Below are positions 25,713-35,449 of a stretch of DNA of 64,000 nucleotides, piece after piece. The position numbers and the translations under genes were made by a program. The notes under the pieces are model-generated. The model saw only the letters and a program-made list of their open reading frames with translations. It searched no databases and was not told where the DNA came from. Source of the DNA: Polyangiaceae bacterium (GTDB taxonomy: Bacteria; Myxococcota_A; Polyangia; Polyangiales; Polyangiaceae); the NCBI GenBank assembly GCA_020846005.1, contig JADLEQ010000041.1, positions 1 through 64,000 of the forward strand. Direction: 5' to 3'. Position 1 is the stretch's first letter; each line of letters begins with the position of its first letter.

Positions 25713-26408
25713 TCAGCCGGCGGCGCCCGCCGCGCCACCGGTCACGGCGGCGCCGCCGTCGGCGTCGGATGGCGCGCCCGCGGCGCCGGCCTCGCCCCAG
25801 CCCTCCGCGATCCCACCTGCGGCCGAGCCCTCGCCCGCCCCGCCGCCGAGCCCCGCTGCGCCCGCGACGCCCGCTGCGCCCGCGACGCCGGGCTCGCCGC
25901 CCGCGCCGCCCGTGGAGGGGCTCGCGCCTGCCCCGCACCCGCCCCCCATCCCTGGATCGGCGCCCGACCCGCCGCCGGCGCCGCCAGTCACCCCGGCGCC
26001 GCCGGTACCCAACCAGGGATCCCCGATGCCCCCGCCGCCCACACCGCCCCCCGCGGCCGGATCGGCGCCGCCCACGCCGCCGCCCGCCGCCGGATCGGCG
26101 CCTCCCGCGCCGCCCGACGGCGACGGCCCTCCGTCGCCCTGCCAGGGATCTCCGATGCCGCCCGCGGCCGGCCCCCAGCCCGCCTCACCGCCGGCGCCCG
26201 CCTGCGCAGCGACGACGTACCCATCGAGGCGGTGGACCCGGACGTTCGCGTCGCCCGCCGCGCCCGCCGCGGCGGCCCGGCCGGGGTGCTCTTCGACCAC
26301 GCCGCCACACGCGGTGGTGATGGCCGCCGCCGTCACCACGATCCCCAGCCGGGGGTAGAGCGGGAGCCTGGCGCTGCGCGGGCGGGCGGGGCGGGGGTCG
26401 TGTGCCAT
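25713..26408 (-). CDS. Glycine-rich exported protein, possible radical SAM substrate
   Basis: 231 residues. ATG 26408 has a strong AGGAGG 7 nt upstream. The N terminus is basic, then hydrophobic (LGIVVTAAAITTACGG) with a lipobox-like TTAC, so an envelope lipoprotein is likely. A short ordered stretch (VRVHRLDGYVVAAQAG) leads into about 170 residues dominated by Gly and Ala. In that part Trp occurs only in spaced Gly-rich settings: EAGWGPAAGG, GGIGDPWQGDGG, GGGIGDPWLGTGG and AEGWGEAGAAG; two GGADPAAGGGVG repeats lie between. The order, spacing and shared transcript with the radical SAM/SPASM gene suggest that the Trp- or Asp-containing repeats are modified, as in glycine-rich repeat substrates of other radical SAM systems. 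This is inference; it could instead be an ordinary spacer-rich lipoprotein. Confidence 0.7.
   Translation of the reverse strand: MAHDPRPARPRSARLPLYPRLGIVVTAAAITTACGGVVEEHPGRAAAAGAAGDANVRVHRLDGYVVAAQAGAGGEAGWGPAAGGIGDPWQGDGGPSPSGGAGGADPAAGGGVGGADPAAGGGVGGGGIGDPWLGTGGAGVTGGAGGGSGADPGMGGGCGAGASPSTGGAGGEPGVAGAAGVAGAAGLGGGAGEGSAAGGIAEGWGEAGAAGAPSDADGGAAVTGGAAGAAG
26037..26102. repeat. Tandem repeat encoding GGADPAAGGGV
   Basis: Two near-identical copies of about 33 bp, around gccgcccgccgccggatcgg and its neighbour, encode GGADPAAGGGV twice in the glycine-rich protein. Flanking GGIGDPW segments are also duplicated. Confidence 0.7.
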
Positions 26409-26436
26409 GAAGTCCTCCTGGGTTCGGGCTGGGCTA

Positions 26437-26452
26437 AGCACGCGCCATGCCA
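26437..26452 (-). promoter_or_regulatory. Putative sigma-54 promoter of glycine-rich/radical SAM operon
   Basis: On the minus strand the sequence TGGCATGGCGCGTGCT has the GG-N10-GC core and 14 of 16 positions of the TGGCACGrNNNTTGCW consensus. Predicted start is about 26425, leaving a short leader that carries the AGGAGG ribosome site before ATG 26408. Confidence 0.5.
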
Positions 26453-26466
26453 CAGCGGATCCGCTG
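26453..26466. promoter_or_regulatory. 14-bp perfect palindrome next to the sigma-54-like site
   Basis: cagcggatccgctg is a perfect palindrome lying directly upstream of the -24 element on the minus strand. A second inverted repeat, ctggc-ctgt-gccag, is at 26487-26500. Either could bind a regulator; bacterial enhancer-binding proteins usually use such sites, though normally farther upstream. Confidence 0.4.
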
Positions 26467-26576
26467 CAATTCCAGCAGACCCTGCGCTGGCCTGTGCCAG
26501 GCTGGGCCACCGCGCGTGGCTGGGGTCGCGCCGGCTTGCGTTCGCCTCGGGCGCGGGGCATCTGCCGGCCCAGGTC

Positions 26577-26921
26577 ATGAAACTCGACGAGCTCACACGG
26601 GACGAGCAGCTCGCGCTCGTAGGACTGGTACGGCTGCTGGTGCGCCTCGACGGCAGCTTCTCGGAGAGCGAACGCGAAGCCGTCGACGAGCTCGCGGCAG
26701 ACCTCGGGAACGAGCGGTTCTGGAGCCTCATCGACGACGCGGGGACGACGCTGAGCGAGCCGGAGGCGATCCGCGCGCAGGCGCAGCGCGTGACGCGCGA
26801 GGAGGCCCGGCTCACGATCTACGACGCGCTGCTCGACCTCGCGATGCGGGACACGATCTCCGTGGAGGAGGACGGCCTGCTCGAGTGGCTGCGCTCGACG
26901 TGGGATCTCCAGGACGCCTGA
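26577..26921 (+). CDS. Small helical TerB-like protein
   Basis: 114 residues starting MKLDELTRDEQLALVGLVRLLV. It is acidic and entirely helical in appearance. The pattern LVRLLVRLDGSFSESEREAVDELAADLG, with DG followed by S-x-x-E, recalls the metal-binding helical bundle of TerB-like proteins, but the match is short and uncertain. There is no signal peptide or membrane helix. It is divergent from the glycine-rich lipoprotein across 168 nt, and the next gene starts inside its 3' end on the same strand, so the two are probably co-transcribed. Confidence 0.6.
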   Translation: MKLDELTRDEQLALVGLVRLLVRLDGSFSESEREAVDELAADLGNERFWSLIDDAGTTLSEPEAIRAQAQRVTREEARLTIYDALLDLAMRDTISVEEDGLLEWLRSTWDLQDA

Positions 26922-27664
26922 CCCGCGCCGCTCACGGCGTGGCGCTCTCGGCCGCGCTGTCGGCGTGCGCCACCGGCGCGGGCGGCTGCGGCGCACGCGA
27001 CGACCCACGCGCCCAGGCGACGAGCGCGACCGCCTCGGCCAGCGCCCCGGCCGCGCCGGCCGGCCTCCCGCCGAGGGCGGGCGGCGGGCGCGGCGTGGCT
27101 CGCCAGCACCACGCGCCGGAGGTCGAGCACCTGTTCGAGGGCGCGCCGTCCTTCGCCGGCCCGACGCAGCGCGTGGCGACGTCCCGCTTCCGCTTCGACG
27201 TGCCGCGCGGCTGGATCCGGGGCCCGATCGACGCGACGACCGCGGGCGCGACGAGCTCGGATCGGCGCGCGTACGTCGGCGTCGCGCTCGCGACGAGCGA
27301 CGCGCGCGGCCGCGAGCTGGTCGAGCGGCTGCGGCGTGAGGCGCGACTCGACGAGCCCGTCTGGGAGGAGCCCGAGAGCACCCGGCTGGGCGTCGTCGAG
27401 TGGCCGGGGACGGCCGCCCACGGTCCGGCGACGCTCTCGGGAGCGCGGGCCGAGGCGTGGGTGGTCGTCCTCCCGTTCGGGGCCGAGCGCCTGATCGTCG
27501 TGGCGGGCGTCGCGCGGGATCGCGCCGAGCTCCGGCGAGACGTGGTCGCCGCCGTTCGCTCGCTCGGGAGCGCCGGCTCGACCCCGCCGAACGCGCCGCG
27601 CCCCGGCGCCGTCGCCCCGGCCCCTCCCCCGCGCGCGCTCGACCGGCGCGCCCGCCCGCGGTAG
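26900..27664 (+). CDS. Secreted lipoprotein of unknown function
   Basis: About 254 residues with an uncertain start. GTG 26900 gives an N terminus VGSPGRLTRAAHGVALSAALSAC with positive charges and a canonical lipobox LSAC; GTG 26939 would leave only nine residues before the cysteine. The start at 26900 overlaps the preceding gene by 22 nt. After an Ala/Ser/Pro-rich spacer, the folded part begins at SRFRFDVPRGWIRG, with VGVALATSDARGRELVERL and AWVVVLPFGAERLIVVAGVA, a mixed alpha/beta pattern like small outer-surface proteins of the PsbP or DcrB type. The tail is Pro-rich. The family is not identified. Confidence 0.6.
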   Translation: MGSPGRLTRAAHGVALSAALSACATGAGGCGARDDPRAQATSATASASAPAAPAGLPPRAGGGRGVARQHHAPEVEHLFEGAPSFAGPTQRVATSRFRFDVPRGWIRGPIDATTAGATSSDRRAYVGVALATSDARGRELVERLRREARLDEPVWEEPESTRLGVVEWPGTAAHGPATLSGARAEAWVVVLPFGAERLIVVAGVARDRAELRRDVVAAVRSLGSAGSTPPNAPRPGAVAPAPPPRALDRRARPR

Positions 27665-27694
27665 GGTTTTTCCCCTCTGCGCTGCGAGGTCCCG

Positions 27695-28705
27695 ATGATC
27701 CGTGCTCTCCCCTTCGTCCTCGCGGGCCTGGCCGTGACCCTCGCCTCCGGGTGCGGCACGGACTCGGCGCCGGCGGGCTCGGGAAACGCCGCGCAGGACG
27801 GCGGCGGCACCTCGGGGGGCGGCGCCGGCGGCGGCACGGCGGGCACCGGCGGCGCGGCGGGCGGCGGAGGCGGGGGCGGCACGCCCCACAGCGACGCCAA
27901 GCTCGTGTTCGCGGCCCTCGGGGACTCGGGCTTCTCGGCGACGGACGACCTCGGCATCACCAAGACGAAGGAGGTCGCCGCGCTCGTCAACTCCTGGGAC
28001 CTCGACTTCATCCTGCACCTCGGCGATCTCAACTACCCGGACGGCGCGGCGACGACGATCGAGGCCAACATCGGGCGCCACTACGCGCGCCACATCTGGG
28101 GGTACCAGGGGCCGAACGGGCCGGGCGCGGACGTGAACCGCTTCTTCCCGTGCCCCGGGAACCACGACTACAAGACGGACGGCGCGCAGCCGTACTTCGA
28201 CTACTTCCCGTTCCTCGAGCAGCGCCACCACTACGACGTGGATTTCGGCCTGCTGCACGTCTTCTCGCTCGACAGCGAGACGGATGCGGGGCGCGACGCG
28301 AGCTCGCCGCAGGGGCAGTGGCTCCTGTCCGAGGCCCCCAAGTCCGGCGCCTGCTTCAAGCTCGCGATGTGGCACCGCGCCTCGTACACCTCGGGCAAGT
28401 ACCACGACAGCCCGAACGAGGAGTCGCGCTTCGTCACGCGGGCGTCGACCGGCGTCGACTTGGTCCTCTACGGCCACGACCACGTGTACGAGCGGGTCGA
28501 GAAGGAGGACACCGTCTACCTCACCGTGGGGACGGGCGGCGCCGGGCTCTACGACTTCGAGGGGGCCGAGCCCGACTCCAAGGCGCGCTACCGCGGCTAC
28601 GGCGCGCTCCTCGTCACGGTGACGCCGGGCAAGCTCGTCGCCGAGTTCCGTGACCTGGACGGCAACGTCCAGGACTCCCGAACGATCGAGAAGACCTGCC
28701 CGTAG
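27695..28705 (+). CDS. Secreted calcineurin-like metallophosphoesterase
   Basis: 336 residues. ATG 27695 follows GAGG. A signal peptide ends in TLASGC (lipobox-like), then a Gly-rich spacer of about 40 residues. The catalytic domain has all metal-binding blocks of purple acid phosphatase-like calcineurin phosphoesterases: AALGDSG, ILHLGDLNYPDG, CPGNHDYKT, AMWHRASYTSG and YGHDHVYERV. It is thus probably an active lipid-anchored phosphatase or phosphodiesterase outside the cytoplasm; the substrate cannot be told. Another spacer-rich lipoprotein is upstream and gyrA downstream on the same strand. Confidence 0.85.
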   Translation: MIRALPFVLAGLAVTLASGCGTDSAPAGSGNAAQDGGGTSGGGAGGGTAGTGGAAGGGGGGGTPHSDAKLVFAALGDSGFSATDDLGITKTKEVAALVNSWDLDFILHLGDLNYPDGAATTIEANIGRHYARHIWGYQGPNGPGADVNRFFPCPGNHDYKTDGAQPYFDYFPFLEQRHHYDVDFGLLHVFSLDSETDAGRDASSPQGQWLLSEAPKSGACFKLAMWHRASYTSGKYHDSPNEESRFVTRASTGVDLVLYGHDHVYERVEKEDTVYLTVGTGGAGLYDFEGAEPDSKARYRGYGALLVTVTPGKLVAEFRDLDGNVQDSRTIEKTCP

Positions 28706-28787
28706 GCGCGCCGCGCGCGCGCGACGGGGCCCTGCGTCCGCCCCCCAGCCGGCCTCCGGGCACGCGCTCCAGCGCGGCCTCGCCGCG

Positions 28788-28816
28788 TTGTGGCCCCCCC
28801 CGCGCCGGGCTAGGCC
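28788..28816 (+). promoter_or_regulatory. Candidate gyrA promoter
   Basis: TTGTGG at 28788-28793 and TAGGCC at 28811-28816 with a 17-nt spacer. The -10 box ends 12 nt before the gyrA ATG, so the leader would be only about 5 nt. Confidence 0.35.
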
Positions 28817-28828
28817 GGGCCCTCCGAG

Positions 28829-31488
28829 ATGAGCAGCGACGAACCCACGAGCCCGACGAGCCGCCAGCCGATCAGCATCCTCGACGAGATGCGTACGTCG
28901 TACCTCGACTACGCCATGAGCGTCATCATCGGCCGCGCCATCCCGGACGCTCGGGACGGCCTCAAGCCGGTCCACCGGAGGATCCTGCACTCGATGCAGG
29001 AGCTGAACCTCTCACCGGGCGCCAGCTACAAGAAGTGCGCGGCCGTCGTGGGCGACGTGCTCGGCAAGTACCACCCCCACGGCGACACCAGCGTGTACGA
29101 CGCGCTCGTCCGCATGGCGCAGACCTTCAGCCTGCGGCACCCGCTGATCGACGGCCAGGGGAATTTCGGCTCGGTCGATGGCGACCCGGCGGCGGCGTAT
29201 CGCTACACGGAGTGCAGGCTGGCGAGGGTCGCGACCGAGCTGCTCGCCGACATCGACGAAGACACCGTCGACTTCCAGCCCAACTACGACGAGCGCGAGC
29301 GTGAGCCCGTCGTGCTGCCGGCGCGCTTCCCCAACCTGCTCGTCAACGGCTCGAACGGCATCGCCGTGGGGATGGCGACGAACATCCCGCCGCACAACCT
29401 GGCCGAGGTGATCGACGCCACGATCCGGGTCATCGAGAGCCCCGACGTGACCCTCGAGGCTCTGATGGAGCTCGTGCCCGGGCCGGACTTCCCCACGGGC
29501 GGTTTCATCCACGGGCGCGCCGGCATCCGCGCGGCGTACCGCACCGGGCGCGGCACGATCGTGATGCGCGCGCGCACGGAGGTGGAGCGCGTCAGCGGGA
29601 GCCCCGAGCGCGAGCAGATCGTCGTCACCGAGATCCCGTACCAGGTGAACAAGGCGCGCCTCCACGCCAAGATCGGCGAGCTGATCCGCGACAAGCGCCT
29701 CGAGGGCGTGCGCGACACGCGGGACGAGAGCGATCGCGAGGGGATGCGGCTGGTCATCGAGCTGAAGAAGGACGCCCACCCGCAGGTCGTCCTGAACCAG
29801 CTGTACCGCCTCACCGATCTGCAGGCGTCGTTCGGCGTGACCAACCTCGCGATCCTGGAGAAGCGCCCCGTCGTCCTCGACCTGAAGCGCACGCTCGAGG
29901 TGTTCGTCCAGCACCGGCGCGAGGTCGTGAGCCGGAGGACTCGGCACCGCCTCACCAAGGCGCTCGGGCAACGTGAGCTCGTGGAGGGGCTCGGGGTGGC
30001 GGTGACGGCCGTGGACCTCGTCGTCCGCACGATCCGAGAGTCGCCCGACACCGACGTGGCGCGCGAGCGCCTCATGCAGCTCCGGCTCGCGGGGCTCGAG
30101 GCGTTCGTGATCCGCGCCGGGCGACCCGAGGCCGAGATCGCGCGGGCGCGCGAGGTCGGCGATTACCGCCTGAGCGAGCGGCAAGCCCGCGCCATCCTCG
30201 ACATGCGCCTCGCGAAACTGACCGGGCTCGAGCAGGAGAAGCTCGCGGCCGAGTACGCCGAGCTGTGCGAGGAGATCGCGGGGCTCGAGGCCATCCTCGC
30301 CAGCGAAGCGCGGCTCATGGAGGTGATCGTCGGAGAGCTGCGCGAAATCCGCGAGAAGCACGGGCAGCCGCGCCGGACCGAGATCGTGGAGGACGAGGCC
30401 GAGATCGGGATCGAGGATTTGATCAAGGAGGAGGAGATGGTCGTGACCATCTCCCACCAGGGGTACATCAAGCGGACGCCGCTCGCGGAGTACCGGGCGC
30501 AGAAGCGCGGCGGCAAGGGCAACCGCGGGATGGAGGCTCGCGACGACGATTTCGTGAATCAGCTCTTCATCGCGTCGACGCACTCCTTCGTGTTCTTCTT
30601 CAGCGAACAGGGCAAGGTCTACGTCAAGAAGATCTATGAGATCCCGCTCGCTGCGAGGAGCGCCAAGGGCCGCGCCATCGTCAACTTCATCGGGATCGAG
30701 GCAGGAGAACGCGTCGCGGCGATCACGCCGGTCCTGGCGTTCCGCGAGGGGCTCTTCGTCGTCACGCTCACGAAGCGCGGCCAGGTGAAGAAGACGGAGG
30801 TTTCCGAGTACGAGAACTACCGGGAGAAGGGTATCATCGGCGTGCGCATCGAGGAGGGCGACGAGCTCCTCAGCGCGGGCGTGACGGACGGGTCGCGCGA
30901 GCTCCTCGTCGCGACCCGCGGTGGGATGAGCATCCGCTTCGACGAGCAGAGCGTCCGCCCGATGGGCCGCAACACCGCCGGCGTGAAGGCCGTGGAGCTC
31001 GACGAGGGCGACGAGGTCGTCGGCTTCGGGATCGCGAGCGCCGAGCAGAGCCACGTCCTCGCCGTGTGCGAGCGCGGCTTCGGCAAGCGCACGTCGCTCG
31101 AGGAGTTCCGCCTCCAGGGGCGCGGAGGCAAGGGCATCATCCTGATCGACGCGAGCACCCGGAACGGGCCCGTGGTCGGCGTCGCGCTGGTGCGACCGGA
31201 CGACGAGGTCATCCTGATCACCGACCGCGGGCAGACGATCCGTACGCGGGTGAGCGAAATCCGGGAGACGGGTCGGAACGCGCAGGGCGTACGCGTGATG
31301 AACGTGGAGGACGGCGAGCGGGTGGTCGCGCTCGAGGTCGCCGCGGGCGCCCGCCTCGACGACGACAGCGAGCCCCCGGAGAACGGCGGCGAGGGCTCCC
31401 CCGGGGCCGGCGCGTCCGAGCCCCCGCCGGCCGAGCCGGCGGACGAGGCCGCGGGCGCGACCGGCGACGGGGGCGACGAGGGCGGCTG

Positions 31489-31489
<1 letters not shown>
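28829..31489 (+). CDS. gyrA: DNA gyrase subunit A
   Basis: 886 residues. Cleaves and rejoins DNA during negative supercoiling. The N terminus [20 protein letters not shown] and the quinolone region [17 protein letters not shown] (Thr at the position equivalent to Ser83 of E. coli, Asp at 87) are typical. The catalytic tyrosine is Tyr126 in RYTECRL. The C-terminal pinwheel is complete, with repeated blades and a GyrA-box QKRGGKG after YRA, which marks a true GyrA rather than ParC. An acidic, Pro/Gly-rich tail of about 50 residues closes the protein. Its TGA shares a base with the nth ATG (TGATG). No gyrB is adjacent. Confidence 0.95.
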
Positions 31490-32211
<722 letters not shown>

Positions 32212-32261
32212 CACCGCCGCGGCGGTCGGGCGCCGGCGCTCGGCCGGGCGCGCGCGGCGGC

Positions 32262-33131
32262 TCAGCGTGGGGGCCGGGGGAGGAGCTCGACGCGCTCGAC
32301 GCGCGTCCGCGCGGACCGCCCGACCGCCTTGCCGAGGAGCCCCTCGTCGGCCGCCACTCGGGCGCCGCGCGCGTCGCGCGGGGCGATGTCGAAGGTCGCG
32401 AGCGCGACGGTGAACGGCTGCGGCGTGTCGAGGACCACGCGGGACGGCACGACGCCCGGCGCGGGCGGCGCGCTGAAGTAGAAGGTCACGCGGAGCCCGA
32501 GCGGCTGCTCGATCCGCCGGCCGTGGAGCTCGAGATCGCCGCGGACCTCGAGCTCCACGCTGCGCGCGGCGACCTCGGCCGCGGGCGCCGCGGGACCGCC
32601 GTCCGGGGTCGCGTCCGCCGCCGCGGCGTCGGCCGCGGGGAGCGAGACCGCGCGGCCGGCCCAGGCCGCCTGCGCGCTCGCGCGGGTGATCTCCTTCAGC
32701 CGGAACCTCGCCCACCGCAGCCGCTCGCGCTCCACCTCCGGCCGGCTCGCGCCCACGTCGAGCCAGCTCTGCGCGACCTGGCTGCGCTGGCGGGACTCCG
32801 CGACGTCCGCCCCCTCGACGAGGACGCTGGCGACGTCCAGCTCGATCGTGCCCGTGGTGCGCGCGAGGTCGTCGGGGGCGATCTCCAGGCTCCCGCGCGC
32901 CACGCGGAACCTCCCGCGCGGCCCCCCGGCAGGCACCGGGAGCTCGAACGTCACGGCCGCGTCCGCCGCGACCTCGTAGCCGTGGCGGACGGCGGGCGCC
33001 CCGGAGTCCTGGGCCTGCGCCGGCCACGGCTCCGTCCGCGGCGGCGGCGGCTTCTCGCGTTCGCAGCTGGCGCCGAGGAGCGCCACCGCGGCGAGGGCGG
33101 AGCGGAGCGACGACGAGGAGCGACGGGGCAT
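32262..33131 (-). CDS. YceI-like lipoprotein
   Basis: 289 residues from ATG 33131. The N terminus MPRRSSSSLRSALAAVALLGASC is a lipoprotein signal with a slightly non-standard lipobox GASC. The region TGTIELDVASVLVEG, the middle LDVGASR and the later GDLELHGRRIEQPLGLRV follow the YceI fold pattern, a lipocalin-like barrel that binds isoprenoid-type lipids in other members. An Ala/Asp-rich insertion splits the domain. It is convergent with nth (50 nt gap) and divergent from the hydrolase gene at 33271. Confidence 0.7.
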   Translation of the reverse strand: MPRRSSSSLRSALAAVALLGASCEREKPPPPRTEPWPAQAQDSGAPAVRHGYEVAADAAVTFELPVPAGGPRGRFRVARGSLEIAPDDLARTTGTIELDVASVLVEGADVAESRQRSQVAQSWLDVGASRPEVERERLRWARFRLKEITRASAQAAWAGRAVSLPAADAAAADATPDGGPAAPAAEVAARSVELEVRGDLELHGRRIEQPLGLRVTFYFSAPPAPGVVPSRVVLDTPQPFTVALATFDIAPRDARGARVAADEGLLGKAVGRSARTRVERVELLPRPPR

Positions 33132-33270
33132 CGGGCCGAGGGGGCAGAGACGGTGCCGCGGTAGGCATAGCGCGGGCCGCGGGCGCCGCCGAGCGCGCCC
33201 GGCGGCGAGCGGGCGGCCCCGGCGGGGGCGTGCGTGCCCCGGGTCGCGCGGGACAGGGTATGCTCGGCGC

Positions 33271-35325
33271 ATGAGCCGGTGGCGTGCGTTGATGGTGATC
33301 GGGGTGTGGGCGCTCGGGTGCAGCTCGGACGACTCGCCAGGTGCGCGCGGCGGGGGCGCCGACGCCGGCGCCGACGCCGGGCTCGCGGGCGAGTCGATCT
33401 GGGTCGGCGCGGCCGAGCTCTCGACGCTCTCCGAGGCGAGCTTTTTCGATCATCCGTGGCCGAGCGATCTGCGCCGAGACGCCGCCGGCAAGGTCGACTT
33501 CGCGGGCTATCCCAACCCGCGGGCGCAGCCGCTGATCCGCGATTTCCTCGACTCGCTGAACGGCACGCTGGATGGCTTCTCCCCGGCAGCGGCTGGGTAC
33601 GTCCGCTTCTCGGTGCCGCTGGATCCCGGCTCGATCCCGACCGATCCGATCGCCGCGCTCGAGCCCGACTCGAGCGTCCAGCTCATCGACATCGATCCAG
33701 CGTCGCCAGAGCGCGGCGCGCGGCGCCGGATCTCTCTGTTCCTGCGCCGGGACGCGGGGGTCTACTGGCCGGCGGGCACGCTCGCCTTCCTGCCGACGTT
33801 CGGCTTCCCGCTCCGGCCCAACACGCGCTACGCGTTCGTCGTGACCGACGCGATCCGCGCCGAGGGCGGCGGTCGCATCGGGCGCGCGAGCGCGCTCGAC
33901 GCCGCGCTCCACGAGACCTCCGGGGTCGTGGCGGACGCGGCGGCCGAGCTCACGGCGGCCGGCGTCGACGTGGCGTCCGTGGTCCACCTCGCGCCCTTCA
34001 CGACCAACGACCCGACAGCCGAGGCGCGCGCGCTGCGCGACTGGGTGCGCGACGAGTACCCGGCGCCCACCGCAGACGCCGCGCGCTGGGCGGCGCGCGA
34101 CGCCGTCGCCGGACGGATGGACGTGTACGAGGGCGAGTACGGACCGTCCCCCGACTTCCAGCGCGGGAGCATCCCGTTCACGTCCTACGGCGACGGCGGC
34201 GAGCTCGCGTTCGACGCGACCGGGAAGCCCCAGCTGCAGCGAGAATTCCAGCTTCGCTTCTCGCTCGCCGTCCCCGACGCGACGCTCTGCCCGATGCCGG
34301 CGGCCGGCTACCCGATCGTCCTCTACGCGCACGGGACGGGCGGCAACTACCGATCGATGCTCGGCGCGGACGACGAGGCCGAGTCGCTCGCGGCCCGCTG
34401 CATCGCGACGATGGGCATCGATCAGATCTTCCACGGCACGCGACCGGGCGGCGAGTGCGGCGAGGCGCCCCCGCCGTGCAACACGAACGTGGAGCTCATC
34501 TTCTTCAACGTGCAAAACCCCACCGCCGCTCGCGCGAACGGCCCGCAGTCGGCCATCGACGTCGTCCAGCAGGCGCGCCTCTTCACCGAGAGCGGGATGA
34601 CGGTCCCGCCGTCGGTCTCGCGGACGGGCTCCGAGATCCGCTTCGACGGGAGCCGGGTGATGTTCTTCGGCCACTCCCAGGGCGGGCTGAACGGCCCCCT
34701 CTTCCTCGCGATCGACGACGCGGCGCGCGGCGCCGTGCTGAGCGGCTCGGGGAGCCTCATCAGCATCACGCTGCTCGAGAAGACGAAGCCGGTGAACGTC
34801 GCCGGACTGGTGAAGACGCTCCTCGGAGTCGTGAACCTCGAGGAGCAGGAGCTCGAGGACATCAACTCGTTCCACCCAGCGATCTCGCTGGCGCAGTCCA
34901 TCGTCGACACGACGGACCCCATCCACTACGTGCCCTGGATCCTACGAGCGCCGCGGCCGGGGTTCGTGCCGAAGAGCGTGCTCATGACGGAGGGCATCGA
35001 CCCGGACGGCAGCGGCGACAATTACACGCCGCCCCACGCGATCGAGGTCCAGGCGGTCGCGCTCGGGCTCCCTCCGCAGACGCCGCTGATCCATCCCATC
35101 GTCGAGCTCGCGTGGAGCGATCTCGCGCCGGTCACCGTCCCGGCGGGTGGGCTCGCGGGCAACCTCGCGGGCGGGCTCGCGTCCGGCGTCCTCGCGCAGT
35201 GGCCGGCGAGCGAGGCGAGCGACGGGCATTTCGTCATCTACGACATCCCGAGGGCCATGGATCAGTGCTCCGGCTTCCTGCGCGAGCTGGCCGACGACCC
35301 GCGCGGCCGCGTCCCGGCCCCCTGA
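33271..35325 (+). CDS. Exported alpha/beta-hydrolase lipoprotein
   Basis: 684 residues. Signal VIGVWALGCSSDD gives a lipidated cysteine at 17, followed by a short Gly/Ala/Asp spacer. A long N-terminal region (about 300 residues, including FFDHPWPSDLRRD and RFSVPLDPGSIP) is a conserved feature of a myxobacterial secreted family. It is followed by a hydrolase domain with oxyanion strand IVLYAHGTGGNYRS and nucleophile elbow FFGHSQGG (Ser in GHSQG). The likely acid/His pair lies near DGSGDN and SDGHFVIYD. It is probably an esterase or lipase-like enzyme; the substrate is unknown. TATGCT ends 6 nt before the ATG, consistent with a leaderless transcript. Confidence 0.75.
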   Translation: MSRWRALMVIGVWALGCSSDDSPGARGGGADAGADAGLAGESIWVGAAELSTLSEASFFDHPWPSDLRRDAAGKVDFAGYPNPRAQPLIRDFLDSLNGTLDGFSPAAAGYVRFSVPLDPGSIPTDPIAALEPDSSVQLIDIDPASPERGARRRISLFLRRDAGVYWPAGTLAFLPTFGFPLRPNTRYAFVVTDAIRAEGGGRIGRASALDAALHETSGVVADAAAELTAAGVDVASVVHLAPFTTNDPTAEARALRDWVRDEYPAPTADAARWAARDAVAGRMDVYEGEYGPSPDFQRGSIPFTSYGDGGELAFDATGKPQLQREFQLRFSLAVPDATLCPMPAAGYPIVLYAHGTGGNYRSMLGADDEAESLAARCIATMGIDQIFHGTRPGGECGEAPPPCNTNVELIFFNVQNPTAARANGPQSAIDVVQQARLFTESGMTVPPSVSRTGSEIRFDGSRVMFFGHSQGGLNGPLFLAIDDAARGAVLSGSGSLISITLLEKTKPVNVAGLVKTLLGVVNLEEQELEDINSFHPAISLAQSIVDTTDPIHYVPWILRAPRPGFVPKSVLMTEGIDPDGSGDNYTPPHAIEVQAVALGLPPQTPLIHPIVELAWSDLAPVTVPAGGLAGNLAGGLASGVLAQWPASEASDGHFVIYDIPRAMDQCSGFLRELADDPRGRVPAP

Positions 35326-35413
35326 GCGCGCGGGCCGGCCAGCGCCGCGAGCCCGGGCGGGCCGCGCCGCGCCCCGCGGGACGGGGGCCGACACCCGCAG
35401 CTCGCCGACCGCC

Positions 35414-35442
35414 TTGGCGCCGTGAACCCTGGCCGATAACAT
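35414..35442 (+). promoter_or_regulatory. Predicted leaderless promoter of 35450 gene
   Basis: TTGGCG at 35414-35419 and TAACAT at 35437-35442, 17-nt spacer. The -10 box ends 7 nt before ATG 35450, and it contains the ATG at 35441, arguing against that upstream start. Confidence 0.5.
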
Positions 35443-35449
35443 GATCGGG

